From positions 124,001 through 188,000 of the forward strand of contig NZ_SZVW01000012.1 of the NCBI RefSeq assembly GCF_007655005.1: 64,000 nucleotides of DNA, given 5' to 3'. A model generated the notes under the pieces. That model did not search any database. It was given only the letters and a program-made list of their open reading frames with translations, and was not told the DNA's origin. Source of the DNA: Streptomyces tibetensis (lineage in GTDB: Bacteria; Actinomycetota; Actinomycetes; Streptomycetales; Streptomycetaceae). This document shows positions 51,733-59,856 of the stretch, piece by piece. The first letter of the stretch is position 1, and every line of letters begins with the position of its first letter. Made by a program: the position numbers and the translations under genes.

Positions 51733-52977
51733 TCACCCCAGGTGACGGACGTAGATGTGCGAGGTGTCGTAGGTGTCGCCGGGGACGAGGTCGGGCGAGG
51801 AGCTGCCGAAGGCGAGGGTGCGGCCGTCGCGGTCGATCACCGGGGCGGACACACTCTGGTCGTTCGGGCCGCCCTGCGCGTCCGGGCTGGCCAGGGTGGT
51901 GCGACCGGTGCGCAGGTCGCGGACGTAGGCCCGGGTCGTGCGGTTGGTGTCGCCCGGGTCGGCCGAGGCGAAGGCCAGGTGGCGGTTGTCGGCGCTGAGC
52001 TGCGGATACGCGGTGAAGGCGGCCGGGTCGCCGGCGTCGATCCGGCGCAAAGCGCCCGTCTTCAGGTCGCGTACGAAGACGTTGTGCCCCCGGTTGGTGT
52101 CGCCCGGGGTGAGCCGTGAGTCGAGCGAGTTGAAGACCGCGTACCGGCCGTCCGCGCTGATCTGCGGGAACTCGGTCTGCCCGTCGGAGGTCAGGCCGTC
52201 CGGGGCACGGTCGGCCTGGATCAGCTCGCCGCTCGGGACGTCGCGGACGTATGCGTCGCTCCAGTCGCCCGAGGCGGGGTGCGGGACGAAGAACTGGTAG
52301 CCGACGCGCTTGCCGTCGGCGCTGATGGACGGATTGGTGGCGGCGGTCTTGCGCTCGCCCCCGGCGGGCACCTGGCTGATGCGGACGGCCTTGCCGGTGG
52401 TGCGGTCGACGCGGTAGACGCGGCCCCAGCGGTCCTCCCCCTCCGCGGGTGCGGACCGCTCGGCGACGAAGGCGACGTAGCGTCCGTCGGCGCTGATGGC
52501 GGGCCGCCGGCCGGCGTCGTAGCCCGGGGCGACGGTGTCCTCGATGCGCTGTACGGCACCGGTCCTGAGGTCCTCGACCCAGATGTGGCTCAGTCCGTCG
52601 CCGGGATCGATGACGCTGAACGCCAGGTACCGGCCGTTGCCGCTCAGCGCGACATCGTCGACGGAGCCGTCCACCGAACCGCCGGCCCTCCGGGTCGTGC
52701 CGGTCGTCAGGTCGCGTACGAACGCGTCGGCCGCGCCGTCGGTGTCCCCGGCGACGAGGTTGTCGGCGTGGGAGACGAAGGCCAGACGGCGGCCGTCCGC
52801 GCTGAGGCTCGGCCCCCGGGACGGGGCGTTGCCGTCGGTGCCGTCCGGGGCGACGCTCGCCTTCTCGGTGCGCGGCGGCGCCGGCGCGGCGGTCGCGGGC
52901 AGCGCGGCGGCCATGCCGAGCGTGACGGCCAGGGCCACGCCGAGCACGCCGGACGTGGCCCTCATGGTGCTGGTCAT
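51733..52977 (-). CDS. Secreted TolB-like (WD40/PD40) beta-propeller protein
   Basis: 414 residues. The signal peptide MTSTMRATSGVLGVALAVTL has cleavage near ATAAPAP. Six or so PD40 blades follow, each with the S-A-D-G-R-x-x-A-F core, for example SLSADGRRLAFVS, AISADGRYVAFVA and QISADGRYAVFNS. There is no enzymatic motif. The fold suggests binding of a protein or polysaccharide outside the cell. It is a single gene between cimA and the TetR gene. Confidence 0.85.
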   Translation of the reverse strand: MTSTMRATSGVLGVALAVTLGMAAALPATAAPAPPRTEKASVAPDGTDGNAPSRGPSLSADGRRLAFVSHADNLVAGDTDGAADAFVRDLTTGTTRRAGGSVDGSVDDVALSGNGRYLAFSVIDPGDGLSHIWVEDLRTGAVQRIEDTVAPGYDAGRRPAISADGRYVAFVAERSAPAEGEDRWGRVYRVDRTTGKAVRISQVPAGGERKTAATNPSISADGKRVGYQFFVPHPASGDWSDAYVRDVPSGELIQADRAPDGLTSDGQTEFPQISADGRYAVFNSLDSRLTPGDTNRGHNVFVRDLKTGALRRIDAGDPAAFTAYPQLSADNRHLAFASADPGDTNRTTRAYVRDLRTGRTTLASPDAQGGPNDQSVSAPVIDRDGRTLAFGSSSPDLVPGDTYDTSHIYVRHLG

Positions 52978-53139
52978 GTGCTGTTTCCCCCTGTTGTTCC
53001 CGGGGCGCGCCCGAGGCCTGAGCCCCGGTGTTCCCCGTGGACGCTTCTCCCCCGGCCCCGCGCCGAGGGCTGCACAGAGCCAACATCACCACGGGCCAGA
53101 GGGTCAATCCACCGTATTGAGTACAACCCGGGCGTGCGT

Positions 53140-53739
53140 TCAGCCGTCCGCGAGGAGGCTGTCGGCAAGGAACTCGCCCACGTGCAGGAGGATCTGCGCC
53201 CGGTCGGTGCCGCGCAGGCCGATCGCCACGTGGATGGCGAAGCCGTCCAGCAGGGCCCGCAGCCGGGCGGCGAACCGGTCCGGGTCGACGCGGCGGAACT
53301 CGCCCCGCGAGATGCCCTCGGCGAGCAGGGCGACCAGGTCGCGGTGCCATGCGCCCTCGATGGCGGCCTGCCGGTCCCGGGCGTCCTCATCGGCGTTCTG
53401 CGAGCGGTTCCAGACCTCCAGCCACAGCGTCCAGTGCGGGTCGCGGTGGCCGTCGGGGACGTACAGGTCGACATAGGCGTCGAGGCGTTCGCGGGCGGGC
53501 GCGGTCCGGGTGAGCAGCCGCCCCCGCTCGACCCCGAGCCGGCCTTCGCTCCACTCCAGGGTGCGCAGCAGCAACTCGTCCTTGGAGCCGAAGTAGTAGA
53601 GCAGGTGGCCGCTGCTCATCCCGACCTCGCGGCCGAGCGCCGCCATGGTGAGCTTCTCCAGGCCGCGCTCGGCGATCATCTCCATGGCCGCGGCGAGAAC
53701 GTCCTCGCGGGGCGGGGCCTGCCGTCGCCCACCGGCCAT
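53140..53739 (-). CDS. TetR-family regulator at the end of the urease-like operon
   Basis: 199 residues. The HTH is MEMIAERGLEKLTMAALGRE then VGMSSGHLLYYFGSKDELLL, with a ligand domain resembling BetI/TetR_C-type proteins. It begins 8 bp after the agmatine deiminase stop, so it is co-transcribed with ureAB, ureC and aguA. A palindrome in front of the operon (57222-57240) is the likely operator, implying autoregulation. Confidence 0.92.
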   Translation of the reverse strand: MAGGRRQAPPREDVLAAAMEMIAERGLEKLTMAALGREVGMSSGHLLYYFGSKDELLLRTLEWSEGRLGVERGRLLTRTAPARERLDAYVDLYVPDGHRDPHWTLWLEVWNRSQNADEDARDRQAAIEGAWHRDLVALLAEGISRGEFRRVDPDRFAARLRALLDGFAIHVAIGLRGTDRAQILLHVGEFLADSLLADG

Positions 53740-53747
53740 GTGTGCTC

Positions 53748-54785
53748 CTAGATCCTCGGTTGCTGCTGCGTGATGCAGTGGATGCCGCCACCGCCCGCGA
53801 AGATCGTACGGGCGTCCACCAGGGTCACGGTGCGCTCGGGGAACAGGCGGCGGAAGATGCCGGCCGCGATCTCGTCGCGCGGGTCGTCGAAGCCGCACAA
53901 CACCACGCCGCCGTTGCAGAGGTAGTGGTTGATGTAGGAGTAGTCGGCCCAGTGGCCGTCGGCCTCCAGGACGGTGGGGGCGGGGACCTCGACGACCTCC
54001 AGTCGCCGTCCGCGCGCGTCCGTCTGCGATCCCAGCAGGCCGATGACGTCCTTGGTCACCTCGTGGTCGGGATGGGCGGGGTCCGGCTGGGAGTGGGCGA
54101 CGACGACGCCCGGGCGGGCGAAGGCCGCGACGATGTCGACGTGGCCGAGGGTGCCGAGCCCATGGGGAGGATAGTCGCCGGTCAGACCGCGCGGCAGCCA
54201 GATCGCCTTGCGGGTGCCGAGCCGGGCGTGGATCTCGGCCTCGACCTGCTCGCGGGACCAGCCCGGGTTGCGCTCCGGGCCGAGCTGGACGGTCTCGGTC
54301 AGCAGGACGGTGCCCTCGCCGTCGACATGGATCGCCCCGCCCTCGTTGACGAGCGTCGAGGCGTACGTCCGTGCCCCGGCGAGGTCGGCGACGTGTGCGG
54401 CGATCTTCGCGTCGTGCTCCCAGCGGGCCCACTCCTGGGCGCCCCAGCCGTTGAACGTCCAGTCGACGGCGGCTAGTTCACCCTTCCCGTCGGTCAGGAA
54501 GGTCGGACCGATGTCGCGCATCCAGGCGTCGTCGAGCTCCCGCTCGACCATGTCGACGCCCTCGCCCAGCAGCGCCCGCGCCTCGCCCGACTGCCCCGGC
54601 CCGCACACCACCGTCACCGGCTCGAAGCGGCGCACGGCCCGGGCCACCGCGGCCCAGGCGACCCGGGCGGCGGCCAGCTCCCCGGGGTCGTCGAAGGTCT
54701 GGTTCGGGCCCGGCCAGGCCATCCAGGTGCGCTCGTGCGGAACCCATTCGGCGGGCATGTGGTAGCCGTCGGCGGCTGCGGACAT
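53748..54785 (-). CDS. aguA: Agmatine deiminase
   Basis: 345 residues. It hydrolyses agmatine to N-carbamoylputrescine and ammonia. Porphyromonas-type PAD fold motifs are ELDDAWMRDIGPTFL (near residue 85), NEGGAIHVDGEGT, LGHVDIVAAF and the nucleophile Cys in AGGGGIHCITQQQ near the C-terminus. It lies 9 bp after the ureC stop. The next step to putrescine needs N-carbamoylputrescine amidohydrolase (AguB), which is not seen here. Confidence 0.93.
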   Translation of the reverse strand: MSAAADGYHMPAEWVPHERTWMAWPGPNQTFDDPGELAAARVAWAAVARAVRRFEPVTVVCGPGQSGEARALLGEGVDMVERELDDAWMRDIGPTFLTDGKGELAAVDWTFNGWGAQEWARWEHDAKIAAHVADLAGARTYASTLVNEGGAIHVDGEGTVLLTETVQLGPERNPGWSREQVEAEIHARLGTRKAIWLPRGLTGDYPPHGLGTLGHVDIVAAFARPGVVVAHSQPDPAHPDHEVTKDVIGLLGSQTDARGRRLEVVEVPAPTVLEADGHWADYSYINHYLCNGGVVLCGFDDPRDEIAAGIFRRLFPERTVTLVDARTIFAGGGGIHCITQQQPRI

Positions 54786-54794
54786 CGTTGATCC

Positions 54795-56507
54795 TCAGAG
54801 GAAGTAGAGACGGTTGAGGGAGACGGACTCGGCCGGTTCGGAGCGCAGCGGCTCGCCGTCGAGGGTGACGAGGCCGGTGCGCTGGTCGACGTCGACGGCT
54901 CCGGTACGGGAGTTGAGGCGCAGGTCGGCCGGGCCGATACCGCGGGTGCCGCGCACGGCGACCCTGCGCCGCCGGGTCGGCATGGTGTCGTTGCCCTGGT
55001 CGAGCGCGGCCTGCGCGACGAACGCCACCGAGATGTCGGCCGGTGTCGCCCCGTGCGCGCCGAACTGCGGCCCGAGGACGAGGGGTTCGCAGGTGTCGGT
55101 CGCCGCGCCCGGGTCGCCGACCACGCCGTACGCGGGGAAGCCGGCCTTCAGCACCAGTTGCGGTTTGGCGCCGAAGTACTCGGGCCGCCACAGCACGATG
55201 TCGGCGAGCTTGCCGGTCTCGATCGATCCGACCTCGTGCGCGAGGCCGTGTGCGAGGGCAGGGTTGATGGTCAGCTTGGCCATGTAGCGCAGGACGCGCT
55301 CGTTGTCGTGCTCGTCGTCGGGGGCGCCGAACTCGGCCTTCATCTTCCCGGCCATGGCGAACGTACGACGGACCGTCTCGCCCGCGCGCCCCATGCCCTG
55401 CGCGTCCGACGAGGTGATGCCGATGGCGCCGAGGTCGTGCAGGACGTCCTCGGCGCCCATGGTGCCGGACCGGATGCGGTCGCGGGCCATGGCGGCGTCG
55501 CCGGGCAGGTCGGTCTTGAGGTCGTGGACCGAGACGATCATGCCGTAGTGCTCGGCGACGGCGTCCCGGCCGAAGGGCAGGGTCGGGTTGGTGGAGGAGC
55601 CGATGACGTTCGGCACGCCCGCCATCTTCAGGACGTTGGGGACGTGCCCACCGCCGCAGCCCTCGATGTGGAAGGCGTGGATGGTCCGGCCCTCCAGCAC
55701 GCGCAGGGTGTCCTCCACCGACAGGCACTCGTTCAGCCCGTCGCTGTGCAGGGCCACCTGGACGTCGTGCTCCTCGGCGACGCGCAGGGCGGTGTCCAGC
55801 GCCCGGGTGTGGGCGCCCATGTCCTCGTGCACCTTGAAGCCGCTCGCCCCGCCCTCGGCGAGGGCCTCGACCAGGGGCGCCTCGCGGGAGGAGGAACCCC
55901 GGCCCAGGAAGCCGATGTTGACCGGCCAGGCGTCGAACGCGTTGAACGCGTGCCGCAGCGCCCAGGGCGAGTTGACGCCGACACCCCAGACCGGCCCGAA
56001 CTCCTGCCCGATGACCGTGGTGACGCCGGAGGCGAGCGAGGCCTCCATGATGCGCGGCGACAGCAGGTGGACGTGGGTGTCGACCGCGCCGGCGGTGGCG
56101 ATGAGGCCCTCGCCGGAGACGATCGAGGTGCCCGTGCCGACGACGACGTCGACCCCGTCGAGGGTGTCGGGGTTGCCGGCCCGCCCGATCGAGCAGATCC
56201 GGCCCTCGCGGATGCCGATGGACACCTTCCGGACGCCCTGCACGGCGTCGATCACCACGACGTTGCTGATCACGACGTCACAGGTCTCCCGGACCGCGGC
56301 GGCCTTGAGATGCAGCCCGTCGCGGGCGGTCTTGCCGAACCCGGCGAGGAACTCGTCGCCGTGGAGCTGGGAGTCGGACTCGACCCGGACGACCAGCCCC
56401 GAGTCACCGAGACGGAGGCGGTCACCGGCGCGCGGCCCGTGGGTGGCGGCGTACTCGTGCGGGGTGAGGCGGCGGGCCTCGGCGGGGTGGCCTCCCGGGC
56501 GGCTCAT
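54795..56507 (-). CDS. ureC: Urease alpha-subunit-like amidohydrolase (non-canonical)
   Basis: 570 residues from the ATG overlapping the ureAB stop (ATGA). The metal ligands of urease are conserved: HVH in AVDTHVHLLSPR, the carbamylated Lys in GFKVHEDMGAH, His in VALHSDGLNE, His in FHIEGCGGGHVPN, and Asp in ITSSDAQGMGR. The mobile flap reads MIVSVHDLKTD where ureases have MVCHHLD, so the active-site Cys is replaced and one residue is inserted. No ureDEFG accessory genes are visible. The substrate may differ from urea. Confidence 0.85.
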   Translation of the reverse strand: MSRPGGHPAEARRLTPHEYAATHGPRAGDRLRLGDSGLVVRVESDSQLHGDEFLAGFGKTARDGLHLKAAAVRETCDVVISNVVVIDAVQGVRKVSIGIREGRICSIGRAGNPDTLDGVDVVVGTGTSIVSGEGLIATAGAVDTHVHLLSPRIMEASLASGVTTVIGQEFGPVWGVGVNSPWALRHAFNAFDAWPVNIGFLGRGSSSREAPLVEALAEGGASGFKVHEDMGAHTRALDTALRVAEEHDVQVALHSDGLNECLSVEDTLRVLEGRTIHAFHIEGCGGGHVPNVLKMAGVPNVIGSSTNPTLPFGRDAVAEHYGMIVSVHDLKTDLPGDAAMARDRIRSGTMGAEDVLHDLGAIGITSSDAQGMGRAGETVRRTFAMAGKMKAEFGAPDDEHDNERVLRYMAKLTINPALAHGLAHEVGSIETGKLADIVLWRPEYFGAKPQLVLKAGFPAYGVVGDPGAATDTCEPLVLGPQFGAHGATPADISVAFVAQAALDQGNDTMPTRRRRVAVRGTRGIGPADLRLNSRTGAVDVDQRTGLVTLDGEPLRSEPAESVSLNRLYFL

Positions 56508-57208
56508 CGCTCCACCTCCTGATCGGCTGTTCGCGGTACACCGAGGTAGCCGCAGGCGGCGGCCCGCCGCAGCGCCTCCTCCTTCACGCCAGGCGCGTCC
56601 AGCGGCCCGTCGACGAGCCCGGCGAACCCGATCGCGATCCGCGCGCCCCCGATCGGCACCAGTGCGACCTCGGCGCTCTCCCCCGGCCCGAACCGCACGG
56701 ACGACCCTGCGGGCACGGCCAGTCGCATGCCGAAGGCCCGGCCGCGGTCGAAGTCGAGACGGGGGTTGGCCTCGAAGAAGTGGAAGTGGGAGGTCACCGA
56801 GACGGGCACGGTCGCGGTGTTGGTGACCGTGAGCCGCTCGGCCGGCTCGGTCTCGGGACGGTCCGGCCCGGGCAGCAGGGCGCCCGGGGCGTCCGGCCCC
56901 GAGCCGCCGCCGATGGGGTCGGAGACCACCGCGAGGCGGGAACCGTCGTCGAAGACGGCCTCGACGTGCACCTCGGTGACCACGTCGGCGACGCCGGGCA
57001 GCACGTCGTCGGGCCCCAGGACGGACCGGGCCGCCTCGACCGCCTCCGCGAGCCGCCTGCCGTCCCGGGCGGCCTCGCACACCGTGTCGGCGATGAGCGC
57101 GGTCGCCTCGGGGACGTTGAGCCTCAGCCCTCTGGCCCTGCGGGCGCGGGCGAGCTCGGCGGCGCCGAAGAGCAGCAGCCGGTCGCGTTCGGTCGGGGTC
57201 AGCCGCAT
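56504..57208 (-). CDS. ureAB: Fused urease gamma-beta subunit-like protein
   Basis: 234 residues. Residues 1-100 are UreA-like (MRLTPTERDRLLLFGAAELA, RRLAEAVEAARSVLGPDDVL). Residues about 125-220 are UreB-like (TVTNTATVPVSVTSHFHFFE, LDFDRGRAFGMRLAVPAGSS, VRFGPGESAEVALVPIGG). Gamma-beta fusions are known in several urease lineages. It is the first gene of the ureAB-ureC-aguA-tetR operon. Confidence 0.9.
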   Translation of the reverse strand: MRLTPTERDRLLLFGAAELARARRARGLRLNVPEATALIADTVCEAARDGRRLAEAVEAARSVLGPDDVLPGVADVVTEVHVEAVFDDGSRLAVVSDPIGGGSGPDAPGALLPGPDRPETEPAERLTVTNTATVPVSVTSHFHFFEANPRLDFDRGRAFGMRLAVPAGSSVRFGPGESAEVALVPIGGARIAIGFAGLVDGPLDAPGVKEEALRRAAACGYLGVPRTADQEVER

Positions 57209-57221
57209 GTCACTCCCTCCT

Positions 57222-57309
57222 TTTAGAGCAACACTCTAAACATAAATTTCCCACGCCCGGAAGGTTGACGCCAGACCTGCTCGCCCAGCACATTGAACGT
57301 CGCTCTAAC
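57222..57309. promoter_or_regulatory. Operator palindrome between ureAB and the permease
   Basis: A perfect palindrome TTTAGAGCAACACTCTAAA (57222-57240, 7-bp arms) sits 14 bp upstream of ureAB. A related half-site GCTCTAA, in GTCGCTCTAACC, lies near 57302-57308, just before the permease start. The symmetry and length suit the TetR-family product encoded in the operon. Confidence 0.7.
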
Positions 57310-57323
57310 CGAGGGAGACCAGC

Positions 57324-58412
57324 ATGCCGATCGAACAGCGCGGAGTCGACACCATCCCGGAGGGGGAACGCACGAGCGGGCCGCGGGATCTCGTCTCGAT
57401 CCTGCTCGGCTCCAACCTCTGCCTGGGCGTGATCGTCTTCGGCTGGCTGCCGCCGTCCTTCGGCCTGGACTGGTGGTCGTCGGTCGGCGCGGTGCTCGCG
57501 GGCACGGTGGTGGGCGTGCTGTTCACGGCCCCGCTGGCACTGGTCTCGCTGCGCACCGGCACCAACCTGTCGACCTCCTCCGGCGCCCAGTTCGGGGTGC
57601 GCGGGCGGCTGGTGGGATCGGTGGTCGGGCTGCTGCTGGCCCTCGGCTACACCGCGCTGACGGTGTGGATCGGCGGGGACGTGATGGTGACTGTGCTGGG
57701 CCGGCTGGCCGGACTGCCGCAGGGCGGGATCTCGTACGGCGTGATCTACGGGCTGCTCGCCGCGGCCACCGTCGCGGGCGCCGTCCACGGCTACCGGGTC
57801 CTGCTGGCGATGTCACGCGTGCTGGCGTTCGGCATGACGGCCCTGCTGGCGCTCGGCGTGATCGCCTACGCCCCCGGCTTCACCGCCGCCGCACTGCCGG
57901 AGACCGGCGGCTATCTGCTCGGCGGGTTCTGGCCCACCTGGCTGCTCGCGGCCGTGGTCGCCACGGTGTGTGTCTTCGCCGGGCACTACTACTCGACCGC
58001 TCAGGACGCGATGACGTCCTTCGTGCTGCTCCTGACCGCCATCGGCACGCCCTGGGCGGTCATCACCCTCATCGGCTTCGCCCGCTGCGGCGGGGTCTAC
58101 GACGCGGACGCCCTCCAGGTCTTCAACCGCCGCGCCCGGGGCGGCGTCTACTGGTACCGCTCCGGCTGGAACGTCCCGGCGACCCTCTCCTGGGCGGCCG
58201 GGGCGACGGTGGGCGTCCTGGCGGTGTCCCTGCCGTCGTACGAGGGGCCGCTGCTGGCACTTACCGGCGGGGTGGACTGCAGTTTCCTGCTGTCGGGGGT
58301 GGTGGGAGGGGTGGCGCACGCGCTGACGGCCCCGGGCTCGCCCGTGGAGGAGCCCGGGGCCGGTGAGGCGACGGCCGCTTCTCGCCCGATCGATTCGCGC
58401 CCCGCGTCCTGA
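57324..58412 (+). CDS. Purine/cytosine permease-family transporter, shortened
   Basis: 362 residues from an ATG with GAGGGAG. The NCS1-type start is SILLGSNLCLGVIVFGWLPP, then LSTSSGAQFGVRGRLVGSVV, and the late signature LTAIGTPWAVITLIGFARCG with DALQVFNRRARGGVYWYRSG. Family members are usually about 450-480 residues. The join near FWPTWLLAAVVATVCVFAGH appears to bring together segments that are normally some 110 residues apart, removing about three helices in frame. It may be a defective or rearranged transporter. Confidence 0.8.
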   Translation: MPIEQRGVDTIPEGERTSGPRDLVSILLGSNLCLGVIVFGWLPPSFGLDWWSSVGAVLAGTVVGVLFTAPLALVSLRTGTNLSTSSGAQFGVRGRLVGSVVGLLLALGYTALTVWIGGDVMVTVLGRLAGLPQGGISYGVIYGLLAAATVAGAVHGYRVLLAMSRVLAFGMTALLALGVIAYAPGFTAAALPETGGYLLGGFWPTWLLAAVVATVCVFAGHYYSTAQDAMTSFVLLLTAIGTPWAVITLIGFARCGGVYDADALQVFNRRARGGVYWYRSGWNVPATLSWAAGATVGVLAVSLPSYEGPLLALTGGVDCSFLLSGVVGGVAHALTAPGSPVEEPGAGEATAASRPIDSRPAS

Positions 58413-58493
58413 CGGACCGGGTTTCCCGACGTGGCGAAGGTCCGGCTTCCTGGCCGACCGAGTCGCGCGGTGGGTGGGCATAGGCCCGGGGGT

Positions 58494-58512
58494 CCGGGGG
58501 CGGAGCCCCCGG
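58494..58512. terminator. Terminator between the permease and ilvE
   Basis: A perfect 8-bp stem CCGGGGGC/GCCCCCGG with a GGA loop at the convergent junction. This GGGGGCGGAGCCCCC type is common at Streptomyces gene ends. Confidence 0.75.
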
Positions 58513-58525
58513 GGGCCAGGGGCGC

Positions 58526-59614
58526 TCACCCCAGTCGGTGCATCCAACCGTGGGCGTCCGAGGCCGTACCCCGCTGAATGTCCAGCAGTGCGCGGCGCAG
58601 CCGCAGCGTGACCTCGCCCGGCTCTCCCCCGCTCTGCTTCCACTCCGCCCCGGCCCGCTTCACCGTACCGACCGGAGTGATCACCGCGGCCGTACCGCAG
58701 GCGAAGACCTCGGTCAGCGAGCCGTTCTCCGAGTCCCGCTGCCACTGGTCGACCGAGACCCGGCCCTCCTCGGCCTCGTACCCGAGGTCACGGGCGACGG
58801 CGAGCAGGGAGTCGCGTGTGACGCCCTCCAGGATCGACCCGGTGAGGGACGGCGTGACGATCTTGTTCCCGTACACGAAGTACAGGTTCATGCCGCCCAG
58901 CTCCTCGACCCAGGTGTGCTCCACGGCGTCGAGGTAACAGACCTGGTCGCAGCCCTTCGTCGCGGCCTCGGCCTGCGCGAGCAGGGACGCCGCGTAGTTG
59001 CCGCCCGTCTTCGCGTCGCCCATGCCGCCGGGGACGGCGCGGACGCGGTCCTCGGAGACCCAGATGGACACAGGCTTCACACCACCGGGGAAGTACGCCC
59101 CGGCCGGAGAGGCGATCACCAGGAACAGGTACTCGTTGGCCGGCTTCACACCCAGCCCGACCTCAGTGGCGATCATGAAGGGGCGCAGGTAGAGGGACTC
59201 CTCACCGCCGTGCGCCGGCACCCATGCCTTGTCCTGCTGCACCAGGACGTCGCACGCCTCGATGAACATCTCGACCGGCAGCTCGGGCATCGCGAGCCGG
59301 CGGGCGGAGCGCTGGAACCGCTCGGCGTTCTTCTCGGGGCGGAAGGTGGCGACGGATCCGTCGGGCTGCCGGTAGGCCTTCAGTCCCTCGAAGATCTCCT
59401 GTGCGTAGTGCAGGACGGTGGTGGCGGGGTCGAGGGAGATCGGCGCGTACGGCACGAGCTGACCGTCGTGCCAGCCCCGGCCTTCCGTCCACTTGATCGT
59501 CACCATGTGGTCGGTGAAGTGGCGGCCGAACCCGGGGTTGGCCAGGATCTGCTCGCGTTCGGCGGCGGAGAGCGGGATGGCGGAGGGCTTGAGCTCGATC
59601 GTGGGCGTCGTCAT
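58526..59614 (-). CDS. ilvE: Branched-chain amino acid aminotransferase
   Basis: 362 residues. It is a fold-type IV PLP enzyme catalysing the last step to Leu, Ile and Val. The PLP lysine lies in GDAKTGGNYAASLLAQAEAA, with the family segments VCYLDAVEHTWVEELGGMNL and LTEVFACGTAAVITPVG. It is preceded by a 25-codon reading frame whose stop overlaps its ribosome site. leuB lies about 240 bp upstream on the same strand. Confidence 0.96.
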   Translation of the reverse strand: MTTPTIELKPSAIPLSAAEREQILANPGFGRHFTDHMVTIKWTEGRGWHDGQLVPYAPISLDPATTVLHYAQEIFEGLKAYRQPDGSVATFRPEKNAERFQRSARRLAMPELPVEMFIEACDVLVQQDKAWVPAHGGEESLYLRPFMIATEVGLGVKPANEYLFLVIASPAGAYFPGGVKPVSIWVSEDRVRAVPGGMGDAKTGGNYAASLLAQAEAATKGCDQVCYLDAVEHTWVEELGGMNLYFVYGNKIVTPSLTGSILEGVTRDSLLAVARDLGYEAEEGRVSVDQWQRDSENGSLTEVFACGTAAVITPVGTVKRAGAEWKQSGGEPGEVTLRLRRALLDIQRGTASDAHGWMHRLG

Positions 59615-59627
59615 GGGTTGATGTCCT

Positions 59628-59705
59628 TCACCGGTTGTAGTGACGGGCCGCGCTCGGTACTGCTCTGATGGTGACCAGTGCTAGGACGTCCGAGCATTCC
59701 CTCAT
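59628..59705 (-). CDS. Putative ilvE leader peptide rich in branched-chain codons
   Basis: A 25-residue frame from an ATG at 59705, with GAGG 8 bp upstream and a GATAAT hexamer at 59724-59729. It contains DVLALVTIRAV, i.e. Val, Leu (CTA, a rare codon), Leu, Val, Ile and Val within ten residues. Its TGA lies in the GGTGAAGGA that serves as the ilvE ribosome site, 13 nt before the ilvE ATG. The layout suggests coupled or attenuated translation of ilvE. Confidence 0.5.
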   Translation of the reverse strand: MRECSDVLALVTIRAVPSAARHYNR

Positions 59706-59807
59706 GTCGCGGCCTCGCGTTCGATTATCGCCCGGGGGCGGCGGCGGAAGGAACGGGGTGACTGCGGCCCGGTGGTCGATGGTGGCACCCGGCGGGAACA
59801 TGCGGAA

Positions 59808-59836
59808 GCCGCCGGGCGCGGTTGCGACCCGGCGGC
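59808..59836 (-). terminator. leuB terminator
   Basis: A perfect 9-bp stem GCCGCCGGG/CCCGGCGGC with an 11-nt loop, 20 bp beyond the leuB stop. Confidence 0.75.
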
Positions 59837-59856
59837 CTGCGGAAAGCAGCGGCGGG

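Noticed and set aside
53140..57208. A complete classical urease operon
   Set aside because: The accessory genes ureD, E, F and G are absent and the active-site flap is changed, so it is called urease-like instead.
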